DNA of 18,637 bases from G020354785 sp964521285 (GTDB taxonomy: Bacteria; Bacteroidota; Bacteroidia; Bacteroidales; UBA10428), in NCBI GenBank assembly GCA_964521285.1, contig CAZFQS010000040.1, forward strand, positions 1 through 18,637, given 5' to 3'. Position numbers and translations under genes: made by a program. Below the pieces are notes generated by a model. The model was not told the origin of the DNA and made no database searches. It saw only the letters and a list, made by a program, of their open reading frames with translations. This document shows positions 7,849-14,355 of the stretch, in pieces; position 1 is the first letter of the stretch, and every line of letters starts with the position of its first letter.

Positions 7849-8667
7849 ATGATTACTCTTGATAAATTTCCTGACTATCTGTTTAAACAGTACAATAGCT
7901 TTCGGAAAGAGGTGCCTTCAATGTTGAAAGCTCATGCTTTTGCCGATAATATCATTAATTCCCTTTTCCCGATAAAAAGGGAGAAAGAATGCACTCTCCC
8001 TCAAATTGACCTTAATATGGCTCAACTGCAAATTGATTTTAAAGATCTGATAGGCCCGATGGAAAAAATTCTTGACGAGCCCATAAATACTATTACTGAA
8101 AAATTTTTTACACAATTACCGGACATCTATGAAAGTCTGATTCAGGATGCCAATACTTTTCTGGAGTCAGATCCTGCAGCCCGATCAGTTGAAAGTGTAA
8201 TTCTTTATTACCCGGGATTTTACAGTATTTCCATATACCGGGTTTCCCATGTTTTTTATAAACTTAAAATCCCTTTTCTACCCAGGATAATATCTGAATA
8301 TGCACATAGCAAAACAGGTATTGATATTCATCCGGGTGCAGAGATAGGGAGTAATTTTTTTATTGACCATGGGACAGGTGTAGTTATTGGAGAAACTACA
8401 AATATTGGCAATAATGTTAAAATATACCAGGGTGTAACTTTAGGGGCAATGTATGTAAAAAAAAGTATGAAAGGCAAGAAAAGACATCCGACAATAGAGG
8501 ACAATGTTATTATTTATTCAGGCAGTACAATACTGGGAGGTGATACGGTAGTTGGTCACGATACGGTAATAGGCGGTAATGTATGGTTAACCAAAAGTGT
8601 CCCCTCATATTCAGTTGTTTATCATGAAAGTAAAACTGTTATTCGGGATAGTAAAAAACTGCCTTAA
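7849..8667 (+). CDS. cysE: Serine O-acetyltransferase, 272 aa
   Basis: First step of cysteine synthesis: acetyl-CoA plus L-serine gives O-acetylserine. The N-terminal part, roughly 1-130, is helical (SATase N-terminal-like) and includes SDPAARSVESVILYYPGF, where D108 is the likely counterpart of the catalytic Asp of the family. From about 155 on comes the left-handed beta-helix of hexapeptide repeats: GIDIHPGAEIG, FIDHGTGVVIGETT with the catalytic D173/H174 pair, NVKIYQGVTLGA, then KKRHPTIEDNVIIYSG with the conserved H213, and repeats to about 255. The C-terminal tail is short (SKTVIRDSKKLP). Such enzymes form hexamers and often bind cysteine synthase through their C-terminus; the last residue here is Pro rather than the usual Ile, which may alter that contact. 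Next gene, 59 bases on, is cysK. Confidence 0.95.
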   Translation: MITLDKFPDYLFKQYNSFRKEVPSMLKAHAFADNIINSLFPIKREKECTLPQIDLNMAQLQIDFKDLIGPMEKILDEPINTITEKFFTQLPDIYESLIQDANTFLESDPAARSVESVILYYPGFYSISIYRVSHVFYKLKIPFLPRIISEYAHSKTGIDIHPGAEIGSNFFIDHGTGVVIGETTNIGNNVKIYQGVTLGAMYVKKSMKGKKRHPTIEDNVIIYSGSTILGGDTVVGHDTVIGGNVWLTKSVPSYSVVYHESKTVIRDSKKLP

Positions 8668-8726
8668 CCAATTAATTTTGTTATCTGATTTATTGATCGA
8701 TATGTATATTATCATTCCCATCTATT

Positions 8727-9638
8727 ATGAAAGTCAATAATATTCTTGATACAATAGGAAATACCCCGCACGTGAGAATTAATAAACTTTATCCGGGCAA
8801 TTATGAAATCTGGATAAAACTGGAACGTAATAATCCGGGGGGTAGTATTAAAGACCGTATAGCACTTGCTATGGTCGAAGATGCCGAAAAGAAAGGTATA
8901 TTAAAAAAAGACTCCGTTATTGTTGAGCCGACGTCAGGGAATACCGGAATCGGACTGGCAATGGTGGCTGCAGTGAAAAAATACAAACTAATACTGGTTA
9001 TGCCTGATTCAATGTCTGTTGAAAGAAGAAAAATAATGACTGCATATGGAGCAGAAATTGAACTTACCCCCAGAGAGACAGGGATGAAAGGAGCTATTGA
9101 AAAAGCCAGGCAAATTGCGTCTGAAAATTCAAAAGTATGGATTCCTTCACAATTTGATAATGAGGCTAATATTAATATTCACAAAACGGCCACTGCTCAG
9201 GAGATATTAAATGATTTCCCCGGAGGAATTGACTTCCTTATTACTGGTGTGGGTACAGGAGGTCATATTACAGGCGTTACAGAAATACTAAAAAAATCAT
9301 TCCCAAAAATGAAAGCTTTTGCAGTAGAACCTGAGTTATCCCCTGTAATAAGCGGTGGTTCACCCGGGCCTCACCCTATTCAAGGTATAGGAGCTGGATT
9401 TATCCCAAAAAACCTTCACAAAGAACTTCTTGACGGAGTAATTAAGGTCTCAAAAGAAGAAGCATTTGAATTTACTCAGAGAGCTGCACAAGAGGAAGGA
9501 TTATTTGCCGGGATTTCCTCAGGCGCTACTCTGGCGGCCATTGCAAAAAAGCTTCCGGACATACCTGAAAACTCAGTTATCCTGGGCTTTAATTATGATA
9601 CAGGGGAAAGATACCTGTCAATTGAAGGGCTGTTTTAA
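8727..9638 (+). CDS. cysK: Cysteine synthase (O-acetylserine sulfhydrylase), 303 aa
   Basis: PLP enzyme that replaces the acetyl group of O-acetylserine with sulfide to form L-cysteine. The Schiff-base lysine is K42 in NPGGSIKDR. The substrate-binding loop is PTSGNTG (68-74), the PLP phosphate loop is GVGTGG (174-179), and the conserved SSGA sits at about 264-267. The end, NYDTGERYLSIEGLF, is standard. The usual GNTPLVRL start reads GNTPHVRI, a mild departure. Length fits CysK/CysM. Pairing with cysE 59 bases upstream supports OAS as substrate, though CysK and CysM subtypes cannot be separated by eye. The gene converges on the DUF502 gene with only 38 bases between them. Confidence 0.94.
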   Translation: MKVNNILDTIGNTPHVRINKLYPGNYEIWIKLERNNPGGSIKDRIALAMVEDAEKKGILKKDSVIVEPTSGNTGIGLAMVAAVKKYKLILVMPDSMSVERRKIMTAYGAEIELTPRETGMKGAIEKARQIASENSKVWIPSQFDNEANINIHKTATAQEILNDFPGGIDFLITGVGTGGHITGVTEILKKSFPKMKAFAVEPELSPVISGGSPGPHPIQGIGAGFIPKNLHKELLDGVIKVSKEEAFEFTQRAAQEEGLFAGISSGATLAAIAKKLPDIPENSVILGFNYDTGERYLSIEGLF

Positions 9639-9676
9639 TGTTTATATTTTATAATATTTAAATCATCCGTTAGCTC

Positions 9677-10243
9677 TTATACTATTGTAACGCCGCCCGA
9701 AACAATAAATTTCATAGCTTCGGCGGCCGGTATATCCAGCTTTGTTATATGTTTACTGGGTACTATAAACATTTCTCCCGAAAAGTTATAAGAGTGCGGA
9801 AAATATACCGTCACCTTATCTTTGATTCCAAGCTTGGAAAGATCGGACTGAGTTAAAAACCCCATTTTTTCAAGATCAGAAATTAAATTCACCTTAACTA
9901 ATACCGGCTGGTTAAATTTCTTCTCTTTCCCTACAAATGCTGACAACAAATCCTTTAAGGATGAATATATAACCTTAATTAAAGGTGCATTTTTCATTAT
10001 TCTGTCTATCAGCAGCCGTACTGGCCTGAACAAAATAGTCTGCCCTATGAATCCAAGGAAAGTTATACCAACAACTATAACTAATATTCCTATGCCGGGA
10101 ATATTAATTTTAAAAATATCAACAACATATTGTCTTATCGGTCCGTCCACAAATCTGAAAACCAAATAAACAATATATATGGTTACTGCTGTCGGAGCAA
10201 GATACAGTAACCCCTGTAAAAAATATCTGACTAGCCTTTTCAT
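9677..10243 (-). CDS. DUF502 family membrane protein, 188 aa
   Basis: Member of the DUF502 family of inner-membrane proteins with no settled function. The N-terminal half has two hydrophobic segments, about 9-31 (FLQGLLYLAPTAVTIYIVYL) and about 47-70 (IPGIGILVIVVGITFLGFIG). The conserved family block PLIKVIYSSLKDLLSAF lies at about 87-103, before a soluble beta-rich C-terminal domain with FPHSYNFSGEMFIVP and the ending MKFIVSGGVTIV, all typical. Length is slightly shorter than many homologues but nothing essential appears missing. It lies 67 bases downstream of the intact mmcQ gene on the same strand and could be read from the same transcript. Confidence 0.88.
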   Translation of the reverse strand: MKRLVRYFLQGLLYLAPTAVTIYIVYLVFRFVDGPIRQYVVDIFKINIPGIGILVIVVGITFLGFIGQTILFRPVRLLIDRIMKNAPLIKVIYSSLKDLLSAFVGKEKKFNQPVLVKVNLISDLEKMGFLTQSDLSKLGIKDKVTVYFPHSYNFSGEMFIVPSKHITKLDIPAAEAMKFIVSGGVTIV

Positions 10244-10310
10244 ATATTTGGATTTTAGTTAAATAATTACATGTGAAATTATCGTCTTTGATATAAAAAC
10301 AAACAATATT

Positions 10311-10667
10311 CTATAATGATTTCAGTTCTTCTAACTTTATTTTAGGTAGCTTTTGAACAACCAGATCATAGGAATTATCAATCCAGCTAAAAATAAGTTT
10401 ATCCCTAATTGTCCCGTCAATCACAACCGTATTCCAGTGCTCCTTGTTGAAGTGGTATGCAGGAGTTACTTCGGGGTATTGTTCACGTAGCTCTAGTGCC
10501 AGTTCCGGGTCGCACTTCAGGCTTATTCCCCTGCTATTCACGGACAGGTCAAGCAGTGCAAACATCTTTCCCCTCACTTTGAATACCAGAGCAGTGTCAT
10601 TAAAGGGGAAACCTTCAGTTACGCCTGGTTTACTGTTGCAATATTCACGGATCTTTTCGATGTTCAT
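10311..10667 (-). CDS. MmcQ/YjbR family protein, intact copy 1, 118 aa
   Basis: Small cytosolic protein of the MmcQ/YjbR family (PF04237, CyaY-like 'double wing' fold), often annotated as DNA-binding although the role is not established. The start MNIEKIREYCNSKPGVTEGFPF, the strand-rich middle VFKVRGKMFALLDL and SLKCDPELALELREQYPEVTPAYHFNK, and the end HWNTVVIDGTIRDKLIFSWIDNSYDLV are all present, so this is a full-length copy. It is the reference for two truncated relatives at 13699-13938 and 18527-18570. Copy 2 matches it closely in protein over 75 residues. The gene is divergent from the lipoprotein gene across 427 non-coding bases, and a GNRA-type hairpin lies right before its start codon. 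Confidence 0.9.
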   Translation of the reverse strand: MNIEKIREYCNSKPGVTEGFPFNDTALVFKVRGKMFALLDLSVNSRGISLKCDPELALELREQYPEVTPAYHFNKEHWNTVVIDGTIRDKLIFSWIDNSYDLVVQKLPKIKLEELKSL

Positions 10668-10671
10668 ATCG

Positions 10672-10687
10672 GCTGATTTTCATCAGC
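10672..10687 (-). promoter_or_regulatory. Hairpin with GAAA tetraloop just upstream of mmcQ copy 1
   Basis: Read in the mRNA direction (minus strand) the bases are GCTGAT-GAAA-ATCAGC: a perfect 6-base stem closed by a GNRA-class tetraloop, ending 4 bases before the ATG at 10667. Its position in the ribosome-landing zone suggests it tunes translation initiation. It is absent from the two truncated copies. Confidence 0.5.
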
Positions 10688-10691
10688 AAGA

Positions 10692-10724
10692 TAATACAAT
10701 TGTTAATTCTGATCAACTCAGAAT
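10692..10724 (-). promoter_or_regulatory. Possible promoter of mmcQ copy 1
   Basis: On the minus strand TTGATC is followed after about 17 bases by TATCTTG, one mismatch from the Bacteroidota -7 box TAnnTTTG, and the GAAA hairpin then falls in the short leader. This is a by-eye match only. Confidence 0.3.
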
Positions 10725-10946
10725 GGAAATATCACCAGAATATATTCCCCTATATTTAAATGTTAATTTTACGGTAACAGATTCAGGTTATGTACATAAA
10801 AAAACCATAGAGGATAAGTTACTGCTGCTTCCGGAGGATTTCCAGAACCGTTCAAATTTTAGTGACCGGGGTTGATAAAGGACCCCATGCCTACAGGTAT
10901 ATCTCTCCGTTTCTTTTACGAAAAAGATCTCAAAATGTATGTTTCA

Positions 10947-11016
10947 ATATAATTTAAACTTTTTGCCATATAGTTTAAACCCCGCCTGATCTTTTAATCT
11001 TTTTGAAATATAGCTT
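10947..11016 (+). repeat. Direct repeats with 21- and 40-bp periods upstream of the lipoprotein gene
   Basis: ATATAATTTAAAC (10947-10959) recurs as ATATAGTTTAAAC (10968-10980), one mismatch in 13, exactly 21 bases apart. An overlapping 21-base block at 10956-10976, with core CTTTTTG and ATATAG, recurs at 10996-11016 with four mismatches. AraC-family proteins typically bind direct half-sites about two helical turns apart, so this is a plausible operator for the adjacent AraC-type regulator. Confidence 0.45.
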
Positions 11017-11094
11017 CTTGGTTCAGCTTCCTCTTATGTGCGAACTTTACCTTATCGAAATCAACATGTTTAACTAATTAAAAAACAAAAAACC

Positions 11095-11670
11095 ATGAAA
11101 CGTTCAAAATTAATGCTTTTGGTAATTGGAGCAGCCATTATCTTTTTTGGTTGCGAAAAAATGGACCCTGAACTTCCTGAGCCTGACCAGCCAGATCTGG
11201 GAATGGCTTCTTTGAAAGCTACGAAAGTTAAAACAGCATTCACCGGCACGTCGATACCAGTTATAAATCCTATTGATCCCGGTACAATAAAAATCTTACC
11301 TAATGGTAAGACCCATGTGATGGGGGTTGTTGCAGAATGGTACGATCAGGCTAGCGACCCGCGGGTTACCGGAACATCCATTTGGTATGAAAACATAATT
11401 TGGGATGCAGAGCCTTTTGCCTCACCCGGAAAAGTGTGGGGAAAGGCAGAGATTTTTGTGGGGGGCAACGCTGAGGAAAACGATGGAAGATGGGAGATAA
11501 CCTGGCATGGTTACTTCACCCTTTCGGAAGTCCCTGGTCATTTTACCATTGATGTTGATGCCGTTGGCACAGGCAAAGAAGGTGAAGTGAAGGGTTTGAC
11601 TGCTAAATGGAAGTACATATTTGACTCTCAAGTCGGATTCTTCTATTCAACCGAAGGGTATATTAAATAA
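11095..11670 (+). CDS. Predicted lipoprotein of unknown function, 191 aa
   Basis: Exported lipoprotein. Residues 1-20 form a type II signal peptide (MKRSKLMLLVIGAAIIFFGC) with the lipobox FFGC and acylated Cys at 20. The following EKMDPELPEPDQPD is acidic, as in Bacteroidota surface-lipoprotein export signals. After an unstructured linker to about 60, the rest is beta-strand-rich with many aromatics (VVAEWYDQ, TSIWYENIIWD, GRWEITWHGYFTL, AKWKYIF) and looks like a single beta-sandwich or barrel domain. I do not recognise the family. It has its own terminator, so it is transcribed apart from the AraC-TPR gene that follows. Candidate AraC-type direct repeats lie upstream, making it a possible target of that regulator (inference). 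Confidence 0.8.
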   Translation: MKRSKLMLLVIGAAIIFFGCEKMDPELPEPDQPDLGMASLKATKVKTAFTGTSIPVINPIDPGTIKILPNGKTHVMGVVAEWYDQASDPRVTGTSIWYENIIWDAEPFASPGKVWGKAEIFVGGNAEENDGRWEITWHGYFTLSEVPGHFTIDVDAVGTGKEGEVKGLTAKWKYIFDSQVGFFYSTEGYIK

Positions 11671-11735
11671 GTGATTGATTTCCTTTTGCTTATACCTGGT
11701 TCTTTGTAGGATTTGATTATTGAATGACACTTTTC

Positions 11736-11769
11736 AGGAAGAGGGATTACTTCCTTTTCCTTTTTTTTT
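11736..11769 (+). terminator. Rho-independent terminator after the lipoprotein gene
   Basis: AGGAAG (11736-11741) pairs with CTTCCT (11750-11755) across an 8-base loop, followed by a T-rich tract ending in nine T residues (11761-11769). It lies 65 bases past the lipoprotein stop and 50 bases before the regulator start. Confidence 0.65.
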
Positions 11770-11774
11770 GTATC

Positions 11775-11795
11775 TTGTTCACAATTAAGGAACAA
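11775..11795. promoter_or_regulatory. Inverted repeat in the leader or promoter of the AraC-TPR gene
   Basis: TTGTTC (11775-11780) and GAACAA (11790-11795) are perfect 6-base arms around 9 bases, 23 bases before the regulator's ATG. A near-match -7 box (TATCTTGT, 11771-11778) overlaps the left arm, so it could be an autoregulatory operator or a leader hairpin. Confidence 0.35.
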
Positions 11796-11818
11796 AGTCA
11801 ATAATTAAACCCGACATC

Positions 11819-13579
11819 ATGACAGTGTATCTCCCCTCCGAGCAACAGTACATCGACAAACTTACCCAAATTGTTGAAGAAAATTTCACCAATAATAATT
11901 TCGGGGTAGCTGAACTTGCTGAGGAAATGGGCATAAGCCACTCCGGGCTTCACAGGAAATTAAAAGCAATTGCCAGACAATCCATCAGCCAGTTTATTCG
12001 TGAGACAAGGTTGAAACGTGCCAGGGAATTACTTCAACTACAAGCGGGTACAGTTGCAGAAGTAGGTTACGGGGTTGGTTTTGGCAGCACCACTTATTTT
12101 TCCAAATGTTTCCACGATTATTATGGCTACCCACCCGGAGAGGTCAGGAAAAAATATGTATCAGAACCCGACAGAGACGAAAAAACAGATCATTTTGAAA
12201 TACCTGAAAACCACATAAAATCCCTTGCTGTGCTTCCTTTTGACAATTATACGGGAGATGACAGTCAATCATTCCTGGTTTTTGGAATGCATGATGCCCT
12301 GATTGGTGAACTGGGTCAATTGGGAGCCATCAGGGTGGTATCAAAAACATCTGTATTGGCATATACCAATTCAGAAAAGACCATCAAAGAGATAGCTACT
12401 GAATTAGGGGTGGATGCAATTATTGAGGCATCGGTAATGATTGTGGAGGGAAAAATAAGAATTCAGCTTAAATTATTCAATGCCTTTCCTGAAGAACAAC
12501 AGCTCTGGGCACAAACCTTTGATGTGGACATGGGCAATATCCTGAACTTATATGGCCAGGTGATCAGGAAAGTAGCCAGTGAAATTCAATATACCCTTTC
12601 TCCCGAGCAACAAACACAGCTAGATGAAATAAGAGAGGTAAATCCCAATTCCTATAAGGCTTATCTTCGCGGTAAGTACAATTTGTACCAGCAAACACCA
12701 GAAGGAATAAAAAAGGGGTTGGAATATCTTCATGAGGCAGTCCGGATTGATCCGGCCGAACCTCTGGCCTATGCCGGACTGGCACTCGGTTACCTGGATA
12801 TTGCCCATGGGCCTTTTAATGCCGGGGATGCCTATGTGAAAGCTGAATCAGCAGGGCGACAGGCAATAAAACTTGATCCAAATCTGGCAGAGGCCCAATT
12901 AGCCCAGGCCGAAATATGCATGTATGTTAACTGGGACTTTCATGATGCTGAGAAGTATTTTAAGCGGGCACTTGAGCTAAATCCAAACTTATGCCTCGCA
13001 CATTATCATTATGCGTGGGCACTTTTTCTATTCGGTCGAAACGAAGAAGCGATTGTTGAGCATGAACTTGCCTGGAAGTGTGATCCTTTTAATCCTGGAA
13101 TTACTGCCTTCTTTGGAGCATTATTATCATACCTTGGCAGGCATGAAGATGCTATTCTGCAAGCTCATAAGTCATTTAACATTCTAAAGGATTATCCTGT
13201 TGGTTATTTTGTTCTTGGTGAGACCTATCTGGCCATGGACAGAATAGATGAAGCCATAGAATCACATAAGAAACTTGCAGAGTTTGCTCCACCATGGGGA
13301 TGGGTACTGGGATATACATATGCATTAACCGGACACCGGGATGAAGCAGTGAAAATTCTGAATCAACTGGAAAATACTGAGTTGAGTGGTTGGAACGCAT
13401 TGGGCCTTGCGGTGTTGTATGGAGCATTAGGCATGTTCGATGAAGCCTTTAAATGGATTGGTTATGAACCACACCATGTCTGGATACCATGGATTGCTGT
13501 TATGCCTATATGGAAACCGCTCCATAGTGATCCCCGGCATAGTGATTTTGTGAAAAAGCTAAATCTGCCTAAAATATAA
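11819..13579 (+). CDS. AraC-type regulator with TolB-like and TPR sensor, 586 aa
   Basis: Cytosolic one-component regulator with the DNA-binding domain at the N-terminus, the reverse of classical AraC proteins. Residues about 10-115 are the AraC double helix-turn-helix: first HTH around FGVAELAEEMGISHSGLHRKL, second around TVAEVGYGVGFGSTTYFSKCF, ending DYYGYPPGEVRKK. After a charged linker, residues about 133-260 (IKSLAVLPFDNYTGDD, FGMHDALIGELGQLGAIRVVSKTS, ATELGVDAIIEASV) are the TolB-like/FlgO-like domain (COG5616 type) usually attached to CadC-like winged helices or adenylate cyclases. Residues about 275-540 are TPR repeats (ALELNPNLCLAHYHYAWALFLFGRNEEAI and others). No membrane helix is seen. 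It has its own upstream terminator and likely promoter. Ligand unknown; targets may be the flanking exported-protein genes. Confidence 0.88.
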   Translation: MTVYLPSEQQYIDKLTQIVEENFTNNNFGVAELAEEMGISHSGLHRKLKAIARQSISQFIRETRLKRARELLQLQAGTVAEVGYGVGFGSTTYFSKCFHDYYGYPPGEVRKKYVSEPDRDEKTDHFEIPENHIKSLAVLPFDNYTGDDSQSFLVFGMHDALIGELGQLGAIRVVSKTSVLAYTNSEKTIKEIATELGVDAIIEASVMIVEGKIRIQLKLFNAFPEEQQLWAQTFDVDMGNILNLYGQVIRKVASEIQYTLSPEQQTQLDEIREVNPNSYKAYLRGKYNLYQQTPEGIKKGLEYLHEAVRIDPAEPLAYAGLALGYLDIAHGPFNAGDAYVKAESAGRQAIKLDPNLAEAQLAQAEICMYVNWDFHDAEKYFKRALELNPNLCLAHYHYAWALFLFGRNEEAIVEHELAWKCDPFNPGITAFFGALLSYLGRHEDAILQAHKSFNILKDYPVGYFVLGETYLAMDRIDEAIESHKKLAEFAPPWGWVLGYTYALTGHRDEAVKILNQLENTELSGWNALGLAVLYGALGMFDEAFKWIGYEPHHVWIPWIAVMPIWKPLHSDPRHSDFVKKLNLPKI

Positions 13580-13608
13580 GTGTCGGATAACCCGAGGAAA
13601 GCGATCGT

Positions 13609-13626
13609 AGATGATAAAATTCATCT
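13609..13626 (+). terminator. Weak hairpin after the AraC-TPR gene
   Basis: AGATGA and TCATCT form a 6-base stem around TAAAAT, 30 bases past the stop. No T-run follows, so termination here is doubtful. Confidence 0.25.
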
Positions 13627-13698
13627 TCAACACTGAATATTCCCATTTGCTCCTTCGCTGATATCATAAGCCATGTCACTTGTCATTACAGTATATAA

Positions 13699-13938
13699 TT
13701 AAAAGATAATGATCTTGTTAAAATGATATGCAGGAGTTACTTGAGGATACTGTTCCCTGAGTTCTACGGCAAGTTCCGGGTCACACTTCAGGGTTATTCC
13801 CCTACTCTCCTCCGATAAATCAAGCAGGGCAAACATTTTATCCATGACTTTAAAAACCAAAGCTGTATCATTAAATGGCAAACTCTCAGTAACACCGGGC
13901 TTAGACAGGCAATATTCACGGATTTCTTCGTTGTTCAT
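13699..13938 (-). pseudogene. MmcQ/YjbR copy 2, truncated at the 3' end
   Basis: The first 75 codons are a clear MmcQ/YjbR protein (MNNEEIREYCLSKPGVTESL, VFKVMDKMFALLDL, ELREQYPQVTPAYHFNK) closely similar to copy 1. Similarity stops exactly after HFNK (base 13714), where copy 1 continues EHWNTVVIDG; here the frame adds IIIF and stops. About 43 residues, including the last strands and helix of the fold, are missing, so the product is unlikely to fold normally. The first 44 bases are identical to copy 3 at 18527-18570. An exact TAnnTTTG box lies just upstream, so the remnant may still be transcribed. Confidence 0.85.
13895..13938 (-). repeat. 44-base identical repeat, left copy (5' end of mmcQ)
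   Basis: Identical in sequence and orientation to 18527-18570, with a period of 4632 bases. It covers the first 15 codons of the truncated mmcQ copies. The corresponding part of copy 1 is similar but clearly diverged. Confidence 0.95.
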
Positions 13939-13958
13939 TTGACATTTTTTAGTAAATA

Positions 13959-13966
13959 CAAATATA
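13959..13966 (-). promoter_or_regulatory. -7 box upstream of mmcQ copy 2
   Basis: Minus strand reads TATATTTG, an exact TAnnTTTG match, 20 bases before the start codon. No convincing -33 element was found. Confidence 0.35.
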
Positions 13967-14123
13967 AAAGATTCTTAATTTTTCTTGAGCATGCATATAT
14001 TACAAAACCATAAACCAAAAGTCATATCCTTTTGCTTAAGGTGTAGCGTCGCAATGTTTGAAAATCTTAAATTGGAAATATCTGTCTTCCTATCTCGGTT
14101 AGCATTACTGATTGTTAGGCCAT

Positions 14124-14247
14124 AATACTATAAATAGCTTCCTGTATGAACCGCTTAGCAGTTTTATCCAACCCGGTAGTAAGTATCCCCATTTTTAAAT
14201 TTTACGGGTATATCACTTGTAAATCTGCCCTAAATACTATGAATAGC
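14124..14247. repeat. Pair of near-identical dyad motifs
   Basis: AATACTATAAATAGC (14124-14138) and AATACTATGAATAGC (14233-14247) differ by one base and lie 109 bases apart. Each contains the dyad CTAT-NN-ATAG. They sit upstream of the exported-protein/AraC-STAND pair and are candidate regulator sites. Confidence 0.4.
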
Positions 14248-14300
14248 GAAATTCAGCCTTAATTACTCGGGATTTTGGGGTATGTAAAATTAAAAAGTAC

Positions 14301-14330
14301 TTGACTTTTTGATTTGAGTGTTGTAAATTG
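14301..14330 (+). promoter_or_regulatory. Likely promoter of the 14356 gene
   Basis: TTGACT at 14301-14306 and TAAATTG at 14324-14330 are 17 bases apart, a good sigma-70-like arrangement and close to the Bacteroidota TTG / TAnnTTTG pattern. It lies 26 bases before the start codon. Confidence 0.45.
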
Positions 14331-14355
14331 CTTTACTCACCAAAATCCATAAGTT

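Larger units (their letters stand above)
10668..11094. other. 427-bp non-coding region between mmcQ copy 1 and the lipoprotein gene
   Basis: Divergent regulatory region with no gene I can support. A plus-strand frame enters from the mmcQ antisense and runs to 10875, but its first half is a shadow of mmcQ and its last 50 residues match nothing I know. The region contains the mmcQ leader hairpin, a motif with TCCCC, TTTAAA and TTTTACGG (10746-10774) that recurs in the equivalent gap of module 2, and direct repeats at 10947-11016. Confidence 0.6.
13939..14355. other. 417-bp non-coding region between mmcQ copy 2 and the next exported-protein gene
   Basis: Equivalent in position and nearly in size to the 427-bp gap of module 1. 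No gene is supported. It contains the mmcQ copy 2 promoter, two copies of a short dyad (14124-14138 and 14233-14247), a TCCCC, TTTAAA, TTTTACGG motif (14186-14207) also found in module 1, and a likely promoter near 14301-14330. Confidence 0.6.

Noticed and set aside
9639..9676. AT palindrome between cysK and the DUF502 gene as a bidirectional terminator
   Set aside because: ATATT-TTAT-AATAT is too weak and expected by chance in such AT-rich sequence.
10444..10875. 143-codon plus-strand frame over mmcQ copy 1 and the gap
   Set aside because: Its first half is antisense to a clear MmcQ gene; the rest matches no family I know and has no start of its own. A decayed gene remnant cannot be excluded for about 10720-10875.
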